Source of the DNA: Streptomyces sp. NBC_01549
GTDB lineage: Bacteria > Actinomycetota > Actinomycetes > Streptomycetales > Streptomycetaceae
Length of the DNA stretch: 64,000 nt
Assembly (NCBI RefSeq): GCF_026339955.1
Contig: NZ_JAPEPW010000003.1
Coordinates: forward strand, 310,001-374,000
Direction of reading: 5' to 3'
Both the position numbers and the translations under genes were made by a program. A model generated the notes under the pieces. It saw only the letters and a program-made list of their open reading frames with translations, was not told the DNA's origin and searched no databases. Positions 27,606-36,698 of the stretch are shown here, piece by piece (within the stretch, counting starts at the first letter, position 1; every line of letters begins with the position of its first letter).

Positions 27606-28628
27606 TCAGGACGCCGTACCGGCTGCGGCGGGCCCGGTGCTGGCCCGCAGGGAGATCGGGGGCGTGAGGAGATGGTGGCGGGGCGGCGCGTCGGGATGGT
27701 CGAGCCGCTCCACCAGCAGGTCGACGGCGCGCCGGCCCATCTCCTCCGCCGGTACGTCGGCCGCGGTGAGCTGCGGGGTCACCGTCTCCGCCCAGCGGCC
27801 GGCCACGATTCCGGTGACGGAGAAGTCGCGCGGTACATGGCGGCCGGCCTGGGCGAGCCCTCGGTAGAGGCCGCCCAGGGCTGCTTCGTTCAATGTGACC
27901 AGGGCGGTGGTGGCGGGTTCGTCGTGCAGGATCTGCTCCAGGCAGGCCTGGCCCGACGCCGCGTCGTCCCCGCAGCAGTACGTCCGCACGGTGAGCCCGC
28001 GCTCGGCGGCGGCCTTGGTGAAGCCGTCGAGGCCCCGCTGCGCGGACTCGTAACCGGCCCGCAGCAACTGCTCGGGACGGTTGACGAAGGCGACCCGGCG
28101 GTGGCCCAGATCCGCCAGATGGTGGACGCAGGCCGCCGCCAGGGCGGTGTGGTCCAGGCCCACCCACCAGCCGCTCTCGGGATGGGCGGTGCGGCCGATG
28201 GCGACGGAGGGGAAGCCGAGGGCAGCCAAGTGATCGACCCGGTCGTCCGCCAGCCTGATCTCCATCAGGATCGCGCCGTCGACCCGCCGCTCCCCCAGCA
28301 GCCGCTGGAAGGAGCGGTCGCTGTCCACGCCGCTCGGGGAGAGCAGCACGTCGTAGTCGTGGGCCGCGGCGGCCTCCACCACACTGCCGATGAAGTCCAG
28401 CTGCATCCCGGTGTAGTGGCTGCCGGCCGGCGGGAAGACCAGGCCGATGGTGCTGGTCCGGCCGTTGGCCAGGGCGCGGGCGCTGGCGTTGGGTCGGTAG
28501 CCCAGCTCGTCGATGACCTCCTGGATCCTCCGGCGGGTGTCGTCCGAGACCGGGCGCTTGCCGCTCAGGGCGTACGACACCGTGCTCCGCGAGACACCGG
28601 CCCGCCGGGCGATCTCACCGATGTTCAC
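27606..28628 (-). CDS. LacI-family transcriptional regulator
   Basis: This 340-residue repressor has the LacI helix-turn-helix and hinge at its N-terminus (IGEIARRAGVSRSTVSYALS, GYRPNASARALANGRT) and a periplasmic-binding-protein-like sensor domain. GTG 28628 is preceded by AAGGAG at a suitable distance. It lies between the importer operon and a divergent secreted glycosidase. Four perfect CGAACCGGTTCG palindromes sit in the intergenic region, two near its own start and two near the glycosidase, matching the CG-centred operators typical of LacI proteins. It very likely represses both the enzyme and itself until a sugar derived from the substrate is bound. Confidence 0.92.
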   Translation of the reverse strand: MNIGEIARRAGVSRSTVSYALSGKRPVSDDTRRRIQEVIDELGYRPNASARALANGRTSTIGLVFPPAGSHYTGMQLDFIGSVVEAAAAHDYDVLLSPSGVDSDRSFQRLLGERRVDGAILMEIRLADDRVDHLAALGFPSVAIGRTAHPESGWWVGLDHTALAAACVHHLADLGHRRVAFVNRPEQLLRAGYESAQRGLDGFTKAAAERGLTVRTYCCGDDAASGQACLEQILHDEPATTALVTLNEAALGGLYRGLAQAGRHVPRDFSVTGIVAGRWAETVTPQLTAADVPAEEMGRRAVDLLVERLDHPDAPPRHHLLTPPISLRASTGPAAAGTAS

Positions 28629-28642
28629 GGCGACTCCTTGCT

Positions 28643-28654
28643 CGAACCGGTTCG
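28643..28654. promoter_or_regulatory. LacI operator O1, CGAACCGGTTCG
   Basis: A perfect 12-bp palindrome about 15 bp upstream of the lacI-family start, in the likely 5' untranslated region. This suggests autoregulation. Confidence 0.8.
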
Positions 28655-28724
28655 CCCCCTCGGAAGAGGAAGCGCCCGCCGGTCGTGAGGGTAGGGGCTG
28701 GAACGAAGAACGGAGACCGGCTGT

Positions 28725-28736
28725 CGAACCGGTTCG
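28725..28736. promoter_or_regulatory. LacI operator O2, CGAACCGGTTCG
   Basis: An identical perfect palindrome 82 bp from O1, close to an integral number of helical turns. It is probably within or upstream of the regulator promoter. Confidence 0.8.
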
Positions 28737-28866
28737 CGTGAAGTGAAGGTAGGAACTGCCTCCAACCCTGTCAATACCGCCGGACGAACTTTCCCGACCC
28801 ATGATGCCGCCGCGGAAACTTTCTGCCCAAGGGATTGATGGCTGGGAGCCCCGGTGCTAGCTTCCC

Positions 28867-28878
28867 CGAACCGGTTCG
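28867..28878. promoter_or_regulatory. LacI operator O3, CGAACCGGTTCG
   Basis: A third identical palindrome, 142 bp from O2 and on the glycosidase side of the divergent promoter region. Confidence 0.8.
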
Positions 28879-28987
28879 ATGAAGCGATCCTTCCGGCAGC
28901 CAGAGGCCCCTCTCCACCCTCCCCCAGGACACGCAGGGCCGGCACCCCGCCGCCCTGGACCTTCCCCGCTTCTTCCTGCCACATCAC

Positions 28988-28999
28988 CGAACCGGTTCG
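28988..28999. promoter_or_regulatory. LacI operator O4, CGAACCGGTTCG
   Basis: A fourth identical palindrome, 33 bp upstream of the secreted glycosidase start. It is placed to block its promoter or early transcription. Confidence 0.8.
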
Positions 29000-29031
29000 A
29001 TGTACATCGCCACTCAAGGATTGAGGACGCA

Positions 29032-32000
29032 ATGCCATCCGCTGACAGATCAGCCCGGCGCCGGGTGCCGGCCGCCGTGGCGCTGGTTCTCGGGGCGGGC
29101 CTGCTGGCCGTGCCGGCGGTCCCGGCGCGGGCAGCTGATACGCCCCAGCCCGCCGCCCACTACGCCTTCGATCACGACGACCTCGCCTCCGGACAGATCA
29201 CCGACAGCTCCGGCAACGGCCTGACGGCGACCCTGGTGAACGGCTCCACCGCCCAGGCCGTGGCGGGCACTGACGGCGGCAAGGCGCTGGCCCTGCCCGG
29301 CGGGGCGCCCACCTCCGACGGTGCCTACGTCCGCCTGCCCCGCGAAGTGGTCGGCGACTCGAGCGACCTGACGGTTTCCGCCCGGGTGAAGTGGAGCGGC
29401 GACAAGTCGTCCTGGCAGCGGATCTTCGATCTGGGCACCGACACCACCAAGTACCTCTTCAGCACGCCGTACAACAGCAACGGGCTGTTCCAGACCTCCG
29501 TGACCACCGGCGGAGGGGGCGCGGAGACACAGGTCCGCGGCTACACGCCGCTGCCCGCGGACGCGTGGCGGACGGTCACCGTCACCCTCGACACCGTCGC
29601 CGGCCGGCTCACCACCTACCTCGACGGCGTGGCGGTCTCCTCCGCCGCGACCGGCATCAAGGCCAAGGACCTGCTGGACGGTTCGGCGACCGCCGCCGGC
29701 TACATAGGCAAGTCCTTGTACCCGGACCCGCTGCTGAAGGGCGCGATCGACGACTTCACCGTGTGGCACGCGGCGCTCAGCGCCGAGCAGGTGGCCGGTC
29801 TGGCCGGGCCCGTGCCGACCCTCCAGGCACTCTCGGCGACGTCCTTCGACGTCCGCACGACCGACGGGACCGCCCCGTCCCTCCCCTCCACCGTCCGCTC
29901 CTCCTTCTCCGACGGCTACGACCGCGACACCTCCATCGTCTGGGACGCCGTACCGCCCGAGAAGTACGCCGGGCCGGGGACCTTCACGGTGGCCGGAACC
30001 GCGGCCGGGCGCGCGGTGCAGGCCACCGTCACCGTGGTCCGCGAGGGCCAGCTCACCGTCGATCTCGGCTCGGACACCGGCGCGTTCCACGGCGGCGCCT
30101 CCGGCACCCTCTACGGCGTGTACGGACCGGACGTCCCCACCAACAACCTCATCGAGGGCATGGGCCTGCGCACAGTCTCCACCAAGGCCCAGGACGGCCC
30201 GCAGCACCCCGGTGCCGACGCGCTGGACGTGGTGAAGCCGCTGGCCGACTCCACCGACGGTGACGTGTACATCTACATGACCGACATCCACCGCGGCTTC
30301 CCCTACGAGTGGCCGGGCAGCACTCCGCAGGAGAAGTTCAAGCTGTACGAGGAGAAGATCGCGACCCAGGTCGACCAGGTCCTGAAGCTGCCGAAGCAGT
30401 ACCAGGACAACATCGTCTTCGTGCCGTTCAACGAGCCCGAGGGCAACATGTTCGGCACCGGCGACTGGAGCTACGACAAGGTCAGCTGGCTGAACGACCC
30501 GGACGACTACTTCGCTGCCTGGGACTCCGCCTACAAGCTCATCAAGGGCAAGATGCCCGATGCTCGTATCGCCGGCCCCAACACCAGCGTCCTGTACGAC
30601 CAGGTGAAGGGCTTCCTGACCCACGCCCTGGCCGCGGGCACCCTCCCGGACGTCATCACCTGGCACGAGCTGAGCCACCCGGAGGCGGTGCGCGAGAGTG
30701 TGGCCAAGTACCGGGCGTGGGAAAAGGAGTTGTTCAAGGGCACCTCTCGCGAGGACACCCAACTGCCCATCAACATCAACGAGTACGCGTTCAACTACCA
30801 CACCTCCGTCCCGGGCCAGATGATCCAGTGGGTCTCCGCGATCGAGGAGTCCAAGGTCGACGCGGACATCGCGTACTGGAACATCGACGGCAACCTCTCC
30901 GACTCCGCGGTGCAGTCCAACCGCGGCAACGGCCAGTGGTGGCTGCTCAACTCGTACGCCTCGATGACCGGGCACACCGTGGCGGTGACCCCGCCGTTCC
31001 CCAGCCAGAACTACACCATGCAGGGCGTGGCCACGCTCGACCCGAAGAAGAAGCAGGCCCGGCTGCTCTTCGGCGGTTCCACCGGAAAGGGCCACATCAC
31101 CTTCGCGGGCGTCCCGAAGAAACTCTTCGGGGCTCAAGTGCACGCCTGGGTGCGGGAGATCGAGTGGAGCGGGCAGGTCGGCGACAACTCCGGCCCCAAG
31201 CTGCTGACCGAGCAGAATCTGAAGGTCGGTCAGGACGGCACGGTCACCGTCGACTTCGGCGACGGCGTGCTGCCGAAGCTGAAGGAGTCCTCGGCGTACG
31301 AGATCGTGCTCAGCCCGGCCGGGAAGGCGAAGGGCACACAGTCGCCGCCGGTGAGCTGGCAGGCGTCGTACGAGGCGGAGGACGCGGCCCACACGGGCTC
31401 CGGCTACTCCAAGAACGGCCCCGAGGGCTCCACCTCGGACGTGTCGAAGTTCTACACCTCCGGCGGCTACGACGTGGGCGGTCTGCGCACCGGCTCGGAC
31501 GTCACGCTCGACTTCACGGTGGACGTGCCCAAGGACGGCACCTACGACCTGAGCGTCTTCGCCAACTCCCTCAACACCTTCGACAAGGTCAAGGAGCAGG
31601 GGCCCACCAACGTCTTCCTGCGCGTGGACGGCAAGGCCGACAGCGAGCAGCAGCTGTATCTGCCGGTCGGCTACAAGTGGGTGGTGTGGGACCACACCGA
31701 CACCAAGGTGAAGCTCACCAAGGGCAAGCACACCCTGACGCTCGCCGCGAAGAGCCTCGACGGCAAGCGGGTCACGAAGGGTGACGCCATCGTCGACCGC
31801 CTCACCCTCACCCTTCCCACGGCTTCGGCCGGCACCCAGGTGGACGAGGGCGAACTGGCCTGGCTGGAGGGCGGAGCACAGGCCGTCTACAACCTGCCGA
31901 AGCAGGCGGCCAGCGGCTCCGGCGCGGCCCGTGTCGCCAAGGGCCAGACCGCCACGTTCTGGGTGTACTCCCCCGCCGACCGCGAGGCCACCCTCGACGT

Positions 32001-32685
32001 CGACGCCCTCGGCGGTGCCGGCGCACGGCTGTCCGTCAACGGGCACGAGGTGCTGCGCCTGGCCAAGGGCCGCAGCGCTGTCGCGGTCTCCCTCTCCGGC
32101 GGCATCAACAAGGTGACCGTGACGGGCGGTTCGTCGCCCACGCTCGTCGACCGCCTCACGGTCACACCGACCGAGGGCGCGCTCAAGACGCGTGTCTACG
32201 AGGCACAGGACGCCGTACTCGCGGGCTCGGCCACGCTCACCCCGTTGTCCCTCGCCACCGACGGCACGGCGATCACCGGCGTCGGCGGTGACCCGGGCAA
32301 CGGCAACACCGCGACGTTCACGGTGACCGCGGACAAGGCCGGCCTGTACGCGCTGCGCGTCCGCTACTCCAACCCCGAGCAGTCCGAGGCCACCCACTAC
32401 AACCCGGACCCGCTGGCCCGCCACGCGGACATCAGCGTCAACGGCGGCGGGACACAGCGCGTCGGCTTCCCCCACACCTTCCACCAAAACAACTTCTGGG
32501 AGCTGACCGTGCCGGTCCAGCTCAAGAAGGGACAGAACACGGTCACCTTCCGCTCCGAGGAACTACCGAACTTCGACGGCACCACCTACGCCTCGGACAC
32601 TTTCCCGGGGGTGCTGCTCCGCTCCCGCTACGCGCCGCTGATCGACCGGATCACCGTGGCGCCGTACGCACGGCAGGTGCGATGA
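29032..32685 (+). CDS. Secreted multidomain glycoside hydrolase (clan GH-A-like) with LamG and CBM domains
   Basis: This 1217-residue protein starts with a Sec signal peptide (RRRVPAAVALVLGAGLLAVP...ARA, about 1-35). A LamG-type lectin domain follows (about 40-250; HYAFDHDDL...GAIDDFTVWHAALS), then a bacterial Ig-like segment. The TIM-barrel-like catalytic domain (about 340-690) shows VFVPFNEPEGNMFG, with an Asn-Glu acid/base, and ININEYAFNYHT, with a candidate nucleophile Glu. Two or three CBM6/35-like beta domains end the protein (WQASYEAEDAAHTGSGY; RVYEAQDAVLAG). ATG 29032 follows TTGAGGACG. It would attack a plant polysaccharide outside the cell. The family is close to GH39-like enzymes but the substrate is not evident. 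LacI palindromes lie upstream. Confidence 0.85.
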   Translation: MPSADRSARRRVPAAVALVLGAGLLAVPAVPARAADTPQPAAHYAFDHDDLASGQITDSSGNGLTATLVNGSTAQAVAGTDGGKALALPGGAPTSDGAYVRLPREVVGDSSDLTVSARVKWSGDKSSWQRIFDLGTDTTKYLFSTPYNSNGLFQTSVTTGGGGAETQVRGYTPLPADAWRTVTVTLDTVAGRLTTYLDGVAVSSAATGIKAKDLLDGSATAAGYIGKSLYPDPLLKGAIDDFTVWHAALSAEQVAGLAGPVPTLQALSATSFDVRTTDGTAPSLPSTVRSSFSDGYDRDTSIVWDAVPPEKYAGPGTFTVAGTAAGRAVQATVTVVREGQLTVDLGSDTGAFHGGASGTLYGVYGPDVPTNNLIEGMGLRTVSTKAQDGPQHPGADALDVVKPLADSTDGDVYIYMTDIHRGFPYEWPGSTPQEKFKLYEEKIATQVDQVLKLPKQYQDNIVFVPFNEPEGNMFGTGDWSYDKVSWLNDPDDYFAAWDSAYKLIKGKMPDARIAGPNTSVLYDQVKGFLTHALAAGTLPDVITWHELSHPEAVRESVAKYRAWEKELFKGTSREDTQLPININEYAFNYHTSVPGQMIQWVSAIEESKVDADIAYWNIDGNLSDSAVQSNRGNGQWWLLNSYASMTGHTVAVTPPFPSQNYTMQGVATLDPKKKQARLLFGGSTGKGHITFAGVPKKLFGAQVHAWVREIEWSGQVGDNSGPKLLTEQNLKVGQDGTVTVDFGDGVLPKLKESSAYEIVLSPAGKAKGTQSPPVSWQASYEAEDAAHTGSGYSKNGPEGSTSDVSKFYTSGGYDVGGLRTGSDVTLDFTVDVPKDGTYDLSVFANSLNTFDKVKEQGPTNVFLRVDGKADSEQQLYLPVGYKWVVWDHTDTKVKLTKGKHTLTLAAKSLDGKRVTKGDAIVDRLTLTLPTASAGTQVDEGELAWLEGGAQAVYNLPKQAASGSGAARVAKGQTATFWVYSPADREATLDVDALGGAGARLSVNGHEVLRLAKGRSAVAVSLSGGINKVTVTGGSSPTLVDRLTVTPTEGALKTRVYEAQDAVLAGSATLTPLSLATDGTAITGVGGDPGNGNTATFTVTADKAGLYALRVRYSNPEQSEATHYNPDPLARHADISVNGGGTQRVGFPHTFHQNNFWELTVPVQLKKGQNTVTFRSEELPNFDGTTYASDTFPGVLLRSRYAPLIDRITVAPYARQVR

Positions 32686-32710
32686 GCCAGTAGCCGGTGA
32701 CATCGGCAGG

Positions 32711-32743
32711 CGCCCGGGTCCGTCGCGGTGGACGGCCCGGGCG
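32711..32743 (+). terminator. Rho-independent-type hairpin after the secreted glycosidase
   Basis: CGCCCGGGTCCGTC and GGACGGCCCGGGCG form a strong GC stem with one bulge and a five-base loop, 26 bp after the stop. There is no U-tract, as is common in Streptomyces. The remaining 32744-33055 stretch holds no gene I can support. Confidence 0.6.
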
Positions 32744-33055
32744 CTTCGCTGTACAGGGCGGCAAGGTCACCTACCCACGGCGTCGGAGACACCGTGCCGG
32801 CCGGGGCGACGTTCGATGTGGTGGTCAAAGGCCTGCACGGCCTGTACCGCCGACAGACGAAGAACCTGCCGGCGACCGCCCCTCGGCCCTCCGGGTCCAG
32901 CAGCCGCTCACGCGACCCGGCGCCATGACGCCTGATCATGCCGTTGACCTGCAACAACCCACCGAACGGAGCGAAAGGAAGGCACATTCGACCCGGATTC
33001 GACCCCGCCGCCCTCCCATCACGGCAACGACCAACCTTGATCTGCAGCACTATGG

Positions 33056-33649
33056 TCAGTGGCCGCCGCTCGGGGGCTCGCAGCCGGTGCCGTCCGGGTA
33101 GCCGCCGAAGGCATCCGCCTTGGTGGAGTCACTGCTCATCGTGCCCTCCACACACCAGGGAGAGGCGCCGATGTCGATGAGGAAGCCGACCCCGGCTGAC
33201 CCGTCCTGGTACGCCTGCACCTTCCCGGCGGAGTAGCCGAGGCTAGCGAGCGCGTTGCGGACGCTGTCCGGGGCGAAATCGTCGCGCTGGCGCAGCAGTT
33301 CGAGTGCACTCTTGACGCGTCCGACGGCGGTGAGTCCGTCGCAGCGGCTCTGGCCGTGGAGTGGGATGGGAACTCTGAAGCCGTGGTTTTCGGCGTAGTG
33401 GTCGGTCGGCGGCACGGTTGAGCTGGGGGTAGTGGCGGCCGTGGGCGCCGTTGGCTTGGGGCTCTCGCCGGGGCAGGTGAAGTCCGCTGGTGTACTCGGC
33501 GTCGATATACCGGTCGGAGTTGGATGCGAACGCCGGTACGCGTCGGCGGTATCCCCTGCCCGCTGCGTTCCGCACCCCGCCGTCAGCAGGACCATCACCG
33601 CTAACGGCAGCATCCCGAGCCGGGCTCTCGTCTTCCTCAGTGTCGTCAC
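33056..33649 (-). CDS. Small secreted lipoprotein, unknown function
   Basis: This 197-residue protein has a clear lipoprotein signal (LPLAVMVLLTAGCG, Cys at about residue 26). A Thr/Pro/Ser-rich linker (about 40-85) is followed by a compact C-terminal domain with cysteine residues near 106 and 170 that could form a disulfide (QSRCDGLTAVGRVKSALELL; IDIGASPWCVEGTM). GTG 33649 is preceded by GGATCGGGGG. Similar small lipoproteins are common in Streptomyces and have no known role. The 33650-34288 stretch to its right holds no recognisable gene. Confidence 0.7.
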   Translation of the reverse strand: MTTLRKTRARLGMLPLAVMVLLTAGCGTQRAGDTADAYRRSHPTPTGISTPSTPADFTCPGESPKPTAPTAATTPSSTVPPTDHYAENHGFRVPIPLHGQSRCDGLTAVGRVKSALELLRQRDDFAPDSVRNALASLGYSAGKVQAYQDGSAGVGFLIDIGASPWCVEGTMSSDSTKADAFGGYPDGTGCEPPSGGH

Positions 33650-34288
33650 CCCCCGATCCTTCCCCGCAGCTCGGTGGGTGTCATGAGTACTTCTACTCAT
33701 TGAGCCACACCACCCCGGTCAGCCTGAGCTTCGCTTTTGTCCCTGGCTGCATAGGTGTGCGGCTGGCATGATGACGGCCGTGACCGCAAACCGAAGGGCC
33801 GATGCCGCGTAGACGGCCTGGCGCCCTGCGCGCCCAGCACCATGGTCCTCGCATCCGGGAGGACCCGCCGCCAAGTCGGATCCACAGGCTCTCCGCCCTC
33901 ACCAGCCTGGCGATACATCGAGTGGAGCGCCTCTCGGGCGATTATTGCGTCTTCCCAGGCGCCACGGTTCGCGCGCTGGCGGCGTCCTTCACGAATACCG
34001 ACATGTCGCTTGACCAGTGCGGATCATTATCGGCACCCGCAGATTGGCCCTGCGTCCGCACGAGGTGAGTGTCACCAGGGTCCGGTTCGGATTCGTCGAC
34101 ACCAAGATGGCCAGGGCCGAACACACAGCCTTGATGATGACCGCTGTCAGACCGCGGCCGTCGTCAAGCGCGTCCTTCGCGCGCGCCCCGTCCAGCCGTC
34201 ACACCCCCGACGGATGGCATGCGCCCTGGCCCTGTTGTGCCTGGCGACCGCACCGCCCTGCGGCGCGCACCGTACCGATGACCCGCCC

Positions 34289-34720
34289 TCAGACCGTGGC
34301 CTCGCGGATACGCGAGAGCAGCGCACGCAGCCGGTCGCGGTCCTCGCCGCTCAGTCCGGCCGTGGCCTCGGCGAGGGCGCGGCGGTCCACCGTCTCCGCC
34401 TCCCGGTGGCACTCCACGCCCCGCTCGGTGAGGCGCAGCAGGAAGGCGCGGCGGTCGTGCGGGTGCCGTACTCGCTCCACCAGCCCGTCGCGCTCCAGGC
34501 TGTCGACGATGCTGGTGGTGGTCCGTGCCGAAACGCCGGTCAGCTCGCTCAAGTCCCGCATCCGCAGGGGCTCCGGCGCCTGCGCGAGCATCCGCATGGC
34601 GCGCAGCCGGGCGACAGAGGCACCCCCGGTCCGCAGCCGCGCCTCCACGTACTGACGCAGTTGATGTGTCGTCTCGTACAGCTCGTCGACCAGGATGTCG
34701 CTGCTGCCCTGCACCGCCAT
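34289..34720 (-). CDS. MarR-family transcriptional regulator
   Basis: This 143-residue winged-helix protein has the MarR core: MRDLSELTGVSARTTTSIVDSLERDGLVER (recognition helix) and the wing HPHDRRAFLLRLTERG. GGGAGC precedes ATG 34720. It is divergent from an MFS exporter gene, and a near-perfect palindrome (34772-34793) lies between them. The usual arrangement is a repressor that releases the exporter promoter when it binds a toxic small molecule. Confidence 0.9.
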   Translation of the reverse strand: MAVQGSSDILVDELYETTHQLRQYVEARLRTGGASVARLRAMRMLAQAPEPLRMRDLSELTGVSARTTTSIVDSLERDGLVERVRHPHDRRAFLLRLTERGVECHREAETVDRRALAEATAGLSGEDRDRLRALLSRIREATV

Positions 34721-34771
34721 GACCGCTCCCCGTTTCCCGCTCCGCCGATGACCCGATTCTATGAGCACCCA

Positions 34772-34793
34772 CATACTGAGTATACTCAGCATG
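34772..34793. promoter_or_regulatory. MarR operator candidate overlapping MFS start
   Basis: CATACTGAGTATACTCAGCATG is a 22-bp palindrome with one mismatched pair; its 14-bp core CTGAGTATACTCAG (34776-34789) is perfect. TATACT at 34781-34786 could be a -10 box for the exporter. Transcription would then start at about the GTG at 34793, giving a leaderless message. Confidence 0.65.
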
Positions 34794-36274
34794 TGCTGCG
34801 TTCCCATCCTCACCGCTTCCGGCCGCCGCTTCGTTCCCTCCGCCCCCGACAGCGCCTGGTCGTCCCCGTCATCTGTGTCAGCGTGACCTTCATCGCCATC
34901 GTCGACGGCGCGATCACCACGGTGGCGCTGCCCTCGATCGCAGACCAGTTCGACCTGACAACGGCCGCCCTGGACGGCGTGGTCGTGGTCTACCCGGTCT
35001 GCCTGGCCATGGCCATTCCCGCCTCCGCCTGGCTGGTCGAACGCCTCGGCGCCAAACGCGTGCTGCTCACCGCGCTCGCCGCCTTCCTCGGCTCGTCGCT
35101 GCTGTGCGGTACGGCGGCCGGCCTCGCCGAACTGGTCACCTACCGCGCGTTCCAGGGACTGTCCGCCGGCATACTCTTCCCCGCCTCCGCCGCACTGCTC
35201 TTCGCCACCTTCGACTCCGGCGAGCAGGTGCGCATATCCCGCTACATGATCATTCCCCAGCAGATGGCCCCGGCAGCGGCCCCCATTCTCGGCGGACTGC
35301 TCGTGGACCACCTCTCCTGGCGGTGGGTCTTCTACGTCAACCTGCCGGTGGGCGTGCCCGTCGTGCTGTTCGGCATGCTGTTCCTGGCCGAGCGGCGGGG
35401 CCGCCCGCCCGGCCGCTTCGACCTGACCGGCCTCCTGCTGAGCGCCACGGGGCTGGGCGCGGCGATGTTCGGCGTGTGCGAGGGCCCCAACCGGGGCTGG
35501 ACCTCCCCACCGGTAGTCACGACACTGCTTCTCGGCGCGATCGGGCTGGCCGCGGCCGTGGTCTTCGAACTGCGTACCGCCGAACCCCTGCTGAAGCTAC
35601 GCCTCTTCGCGGACCGGCTGTTCCGCGACACCAACCTGGTCAACCTCGTCGGCCTGATCCCCATCCTCGGCGCCATGTACCTCGGCCCGCTCTTCCTTCA
35701 GGAGGCGCAGGGGCGCACCGCTCTGGAGTCCGGCACCAGCACCTTCCCCGAGGCGTTCGGCGTGCTGCTCACCGTCCAGGTCGCCGCAGCGCTCTACGCC
35801 CGCGTCGGTCCCCGCGTGATCGTCGGATGCGGACTGTCCGGCGTAGCCGTGGTCCTGCTGCTCTTCTCCACCTGCGACGAGAACACCGGCCTATGGACCT
35901 TCCGGGCCTACATGTTCCTGCTCGGCATCGCCATGGGCGGCGTCTTCATGCCCACGACGGTCGCCTCGCTCGCGAACATCGCCCGCCACGACCTGGCCCA
36001 GGCATCTACCCTCAACACGGTCGTACGCCAGACCGGAGGCGCACTCGCACCGGCGGCCGTCACCACGGTCCTGGTCCTGAGCACCCCCGCGACCGCCTCC
36101 TCCGCTCCGCCCATCAGCGCCTACCACAACGCCTACCTCGCCCTCGCCGCGATCGCGGCGGCAACCGCGGCCTTCGCCTTCACTCTCCCGGACGCCGCGG
36201 CCCGAGCGGCGGCCCGCACCACCACCACCGCCCGCTCCACACCCCACCGCTCCCAGCACGAGAACGCCCACTGA
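34793..36274 (+). CDS. MFS multidrug exporter (DHA2-like)
   Basis: This protein of about 493 residues is a drug:H+ antiporter with about 14 hydrophobic segments. It opens with VVPVICVSVTFIAIVDGAITTVALP (motif D1-like) and has the loop LVERLGAKRVLL (motif A) and YRAFQGLSAGILFPASAALLF (motif C region). It would expel small toxic compounds through the membrane. The GTG at 34793 lies at the edge of the MarR-type palindrome; an in-frame ATG at 34748 would add 15 residues but put the operator inside the gene. No ribosome site is visible for the GTG, consistent with a leaderless message. Confidence 0.88.
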   Translation: MLRSHPHRFRPPLRSLRPRQRLVVPVICVSVTFIAIVDGAITTVALPSIADQFDLTTAALDGVVVVYPVCLAMAIPASAWLVERLGAKRVLLTALAAFLGSSLLCGTAAGLAELVTYRAFQGLSAGILFPASAALLFATFDSGEQVRISRYMIIPQQMAPAAAPILGGLLVDHLSWRWVFYVNLPVGVPVVLFGMLFLAERRGRPPGRFDLTGLLLSATGLGAAMFGVCEGPNRGWTSPPVVTTLLLGAIGLAAAVVFELRTAEPLLKLRLFADRLFRDTNLVNLVGLIPILGAMYLGPLFLQEAQGRTALESGTSTFPEAFGVLLTVQVAAALYARVGPRVIVGCGLSGVAVVLLLFSTCDENTGLWTFRAYMFLLGIAMGGVFMPTTVASLANIARHDLAQASTLNTVVRQTGGALAPAAVTTVLVLSTPATASSAPPISAYHNAYLALAAIAAATAAFAFTLPDAAARAAARTTTTARSTPHRSQHENAH

Positions 36275-36384
36275 CGTCACACGGCCGGTCCGGAACCACC
36301 CACGAACCCCCCGCGCCGGTTCCCGCCGGGACTCCGTCCTCACACGGCGTTCGCCGACCACCGCGCTCCGCGCATCATGACTCC

Positions 36385-36690
36385 CAGACGCTGCAGGCGG
36401 CGACCTCGACGCCGAGCGCGGCGGGTTCGCCGTGGATGCGGCGATGGCCCTATGAGTTGTCTTCGCGGGCCAGGCGCAGGACCAGGGCGCGGATCGAGCG
36501 GACGGTGGGCGGGCGCCCGCGACACTTCGGTACTCAGGCGGCGCCACGACGTTGCCCGAGCATGTCGCGGTGCCAGCGCAGCAGTGCGTCGGGACGGACC
36601 AGCAACAGGAGGTGAGGCGCCCCGACGTTCTCGGACTTCCTCATGCGCAGCAAGGCCGTCATCGGCGCGCGGTGACGCGGGGCGAGCGAT
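36385..36690 (-). mobile_element. Integrase-core transposase N-terminal remnant
   Basis: The minus strand reads LLLLVRPDALLRWHRDMLGQ, then in another frame RARPPTVRSIRALVLRLARE, then after an in-frame stop GHRRIHGEPAALGVEVAA. This order matches the N-terminal part of integrase-catalytic-domain transposases (RPDTLLRWHRD...RPPT...LVLRLARENPSWGYRRIHGEL). The stop sits where Trp is expected, and the catalytic core is missing. The 36275-36384 stretch holds nothing else I recognise. Confidence 0.6.
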
Positions 36691-36698
36691 CATGTCGG

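Noticed and set aside
29050..32487. Very long open frame on the minus strand opposite the secreted glycosidase
   Set aside because: It is the antisense of a well-supported gene, has no recognisable domain and a Val/Gly/Arg-biased composition typical of high-GC shadows.
32744..33055. Small ORFs on both strands after the secreted glycosidase
   Set aside because: No start signals, no recognisable family and no conserved-looking composition.
33650..34288. Possible transposase or regulator fragments
   Set aside because: Several short frames looked suggestive, but none had enough consecutive family-like residues to name.
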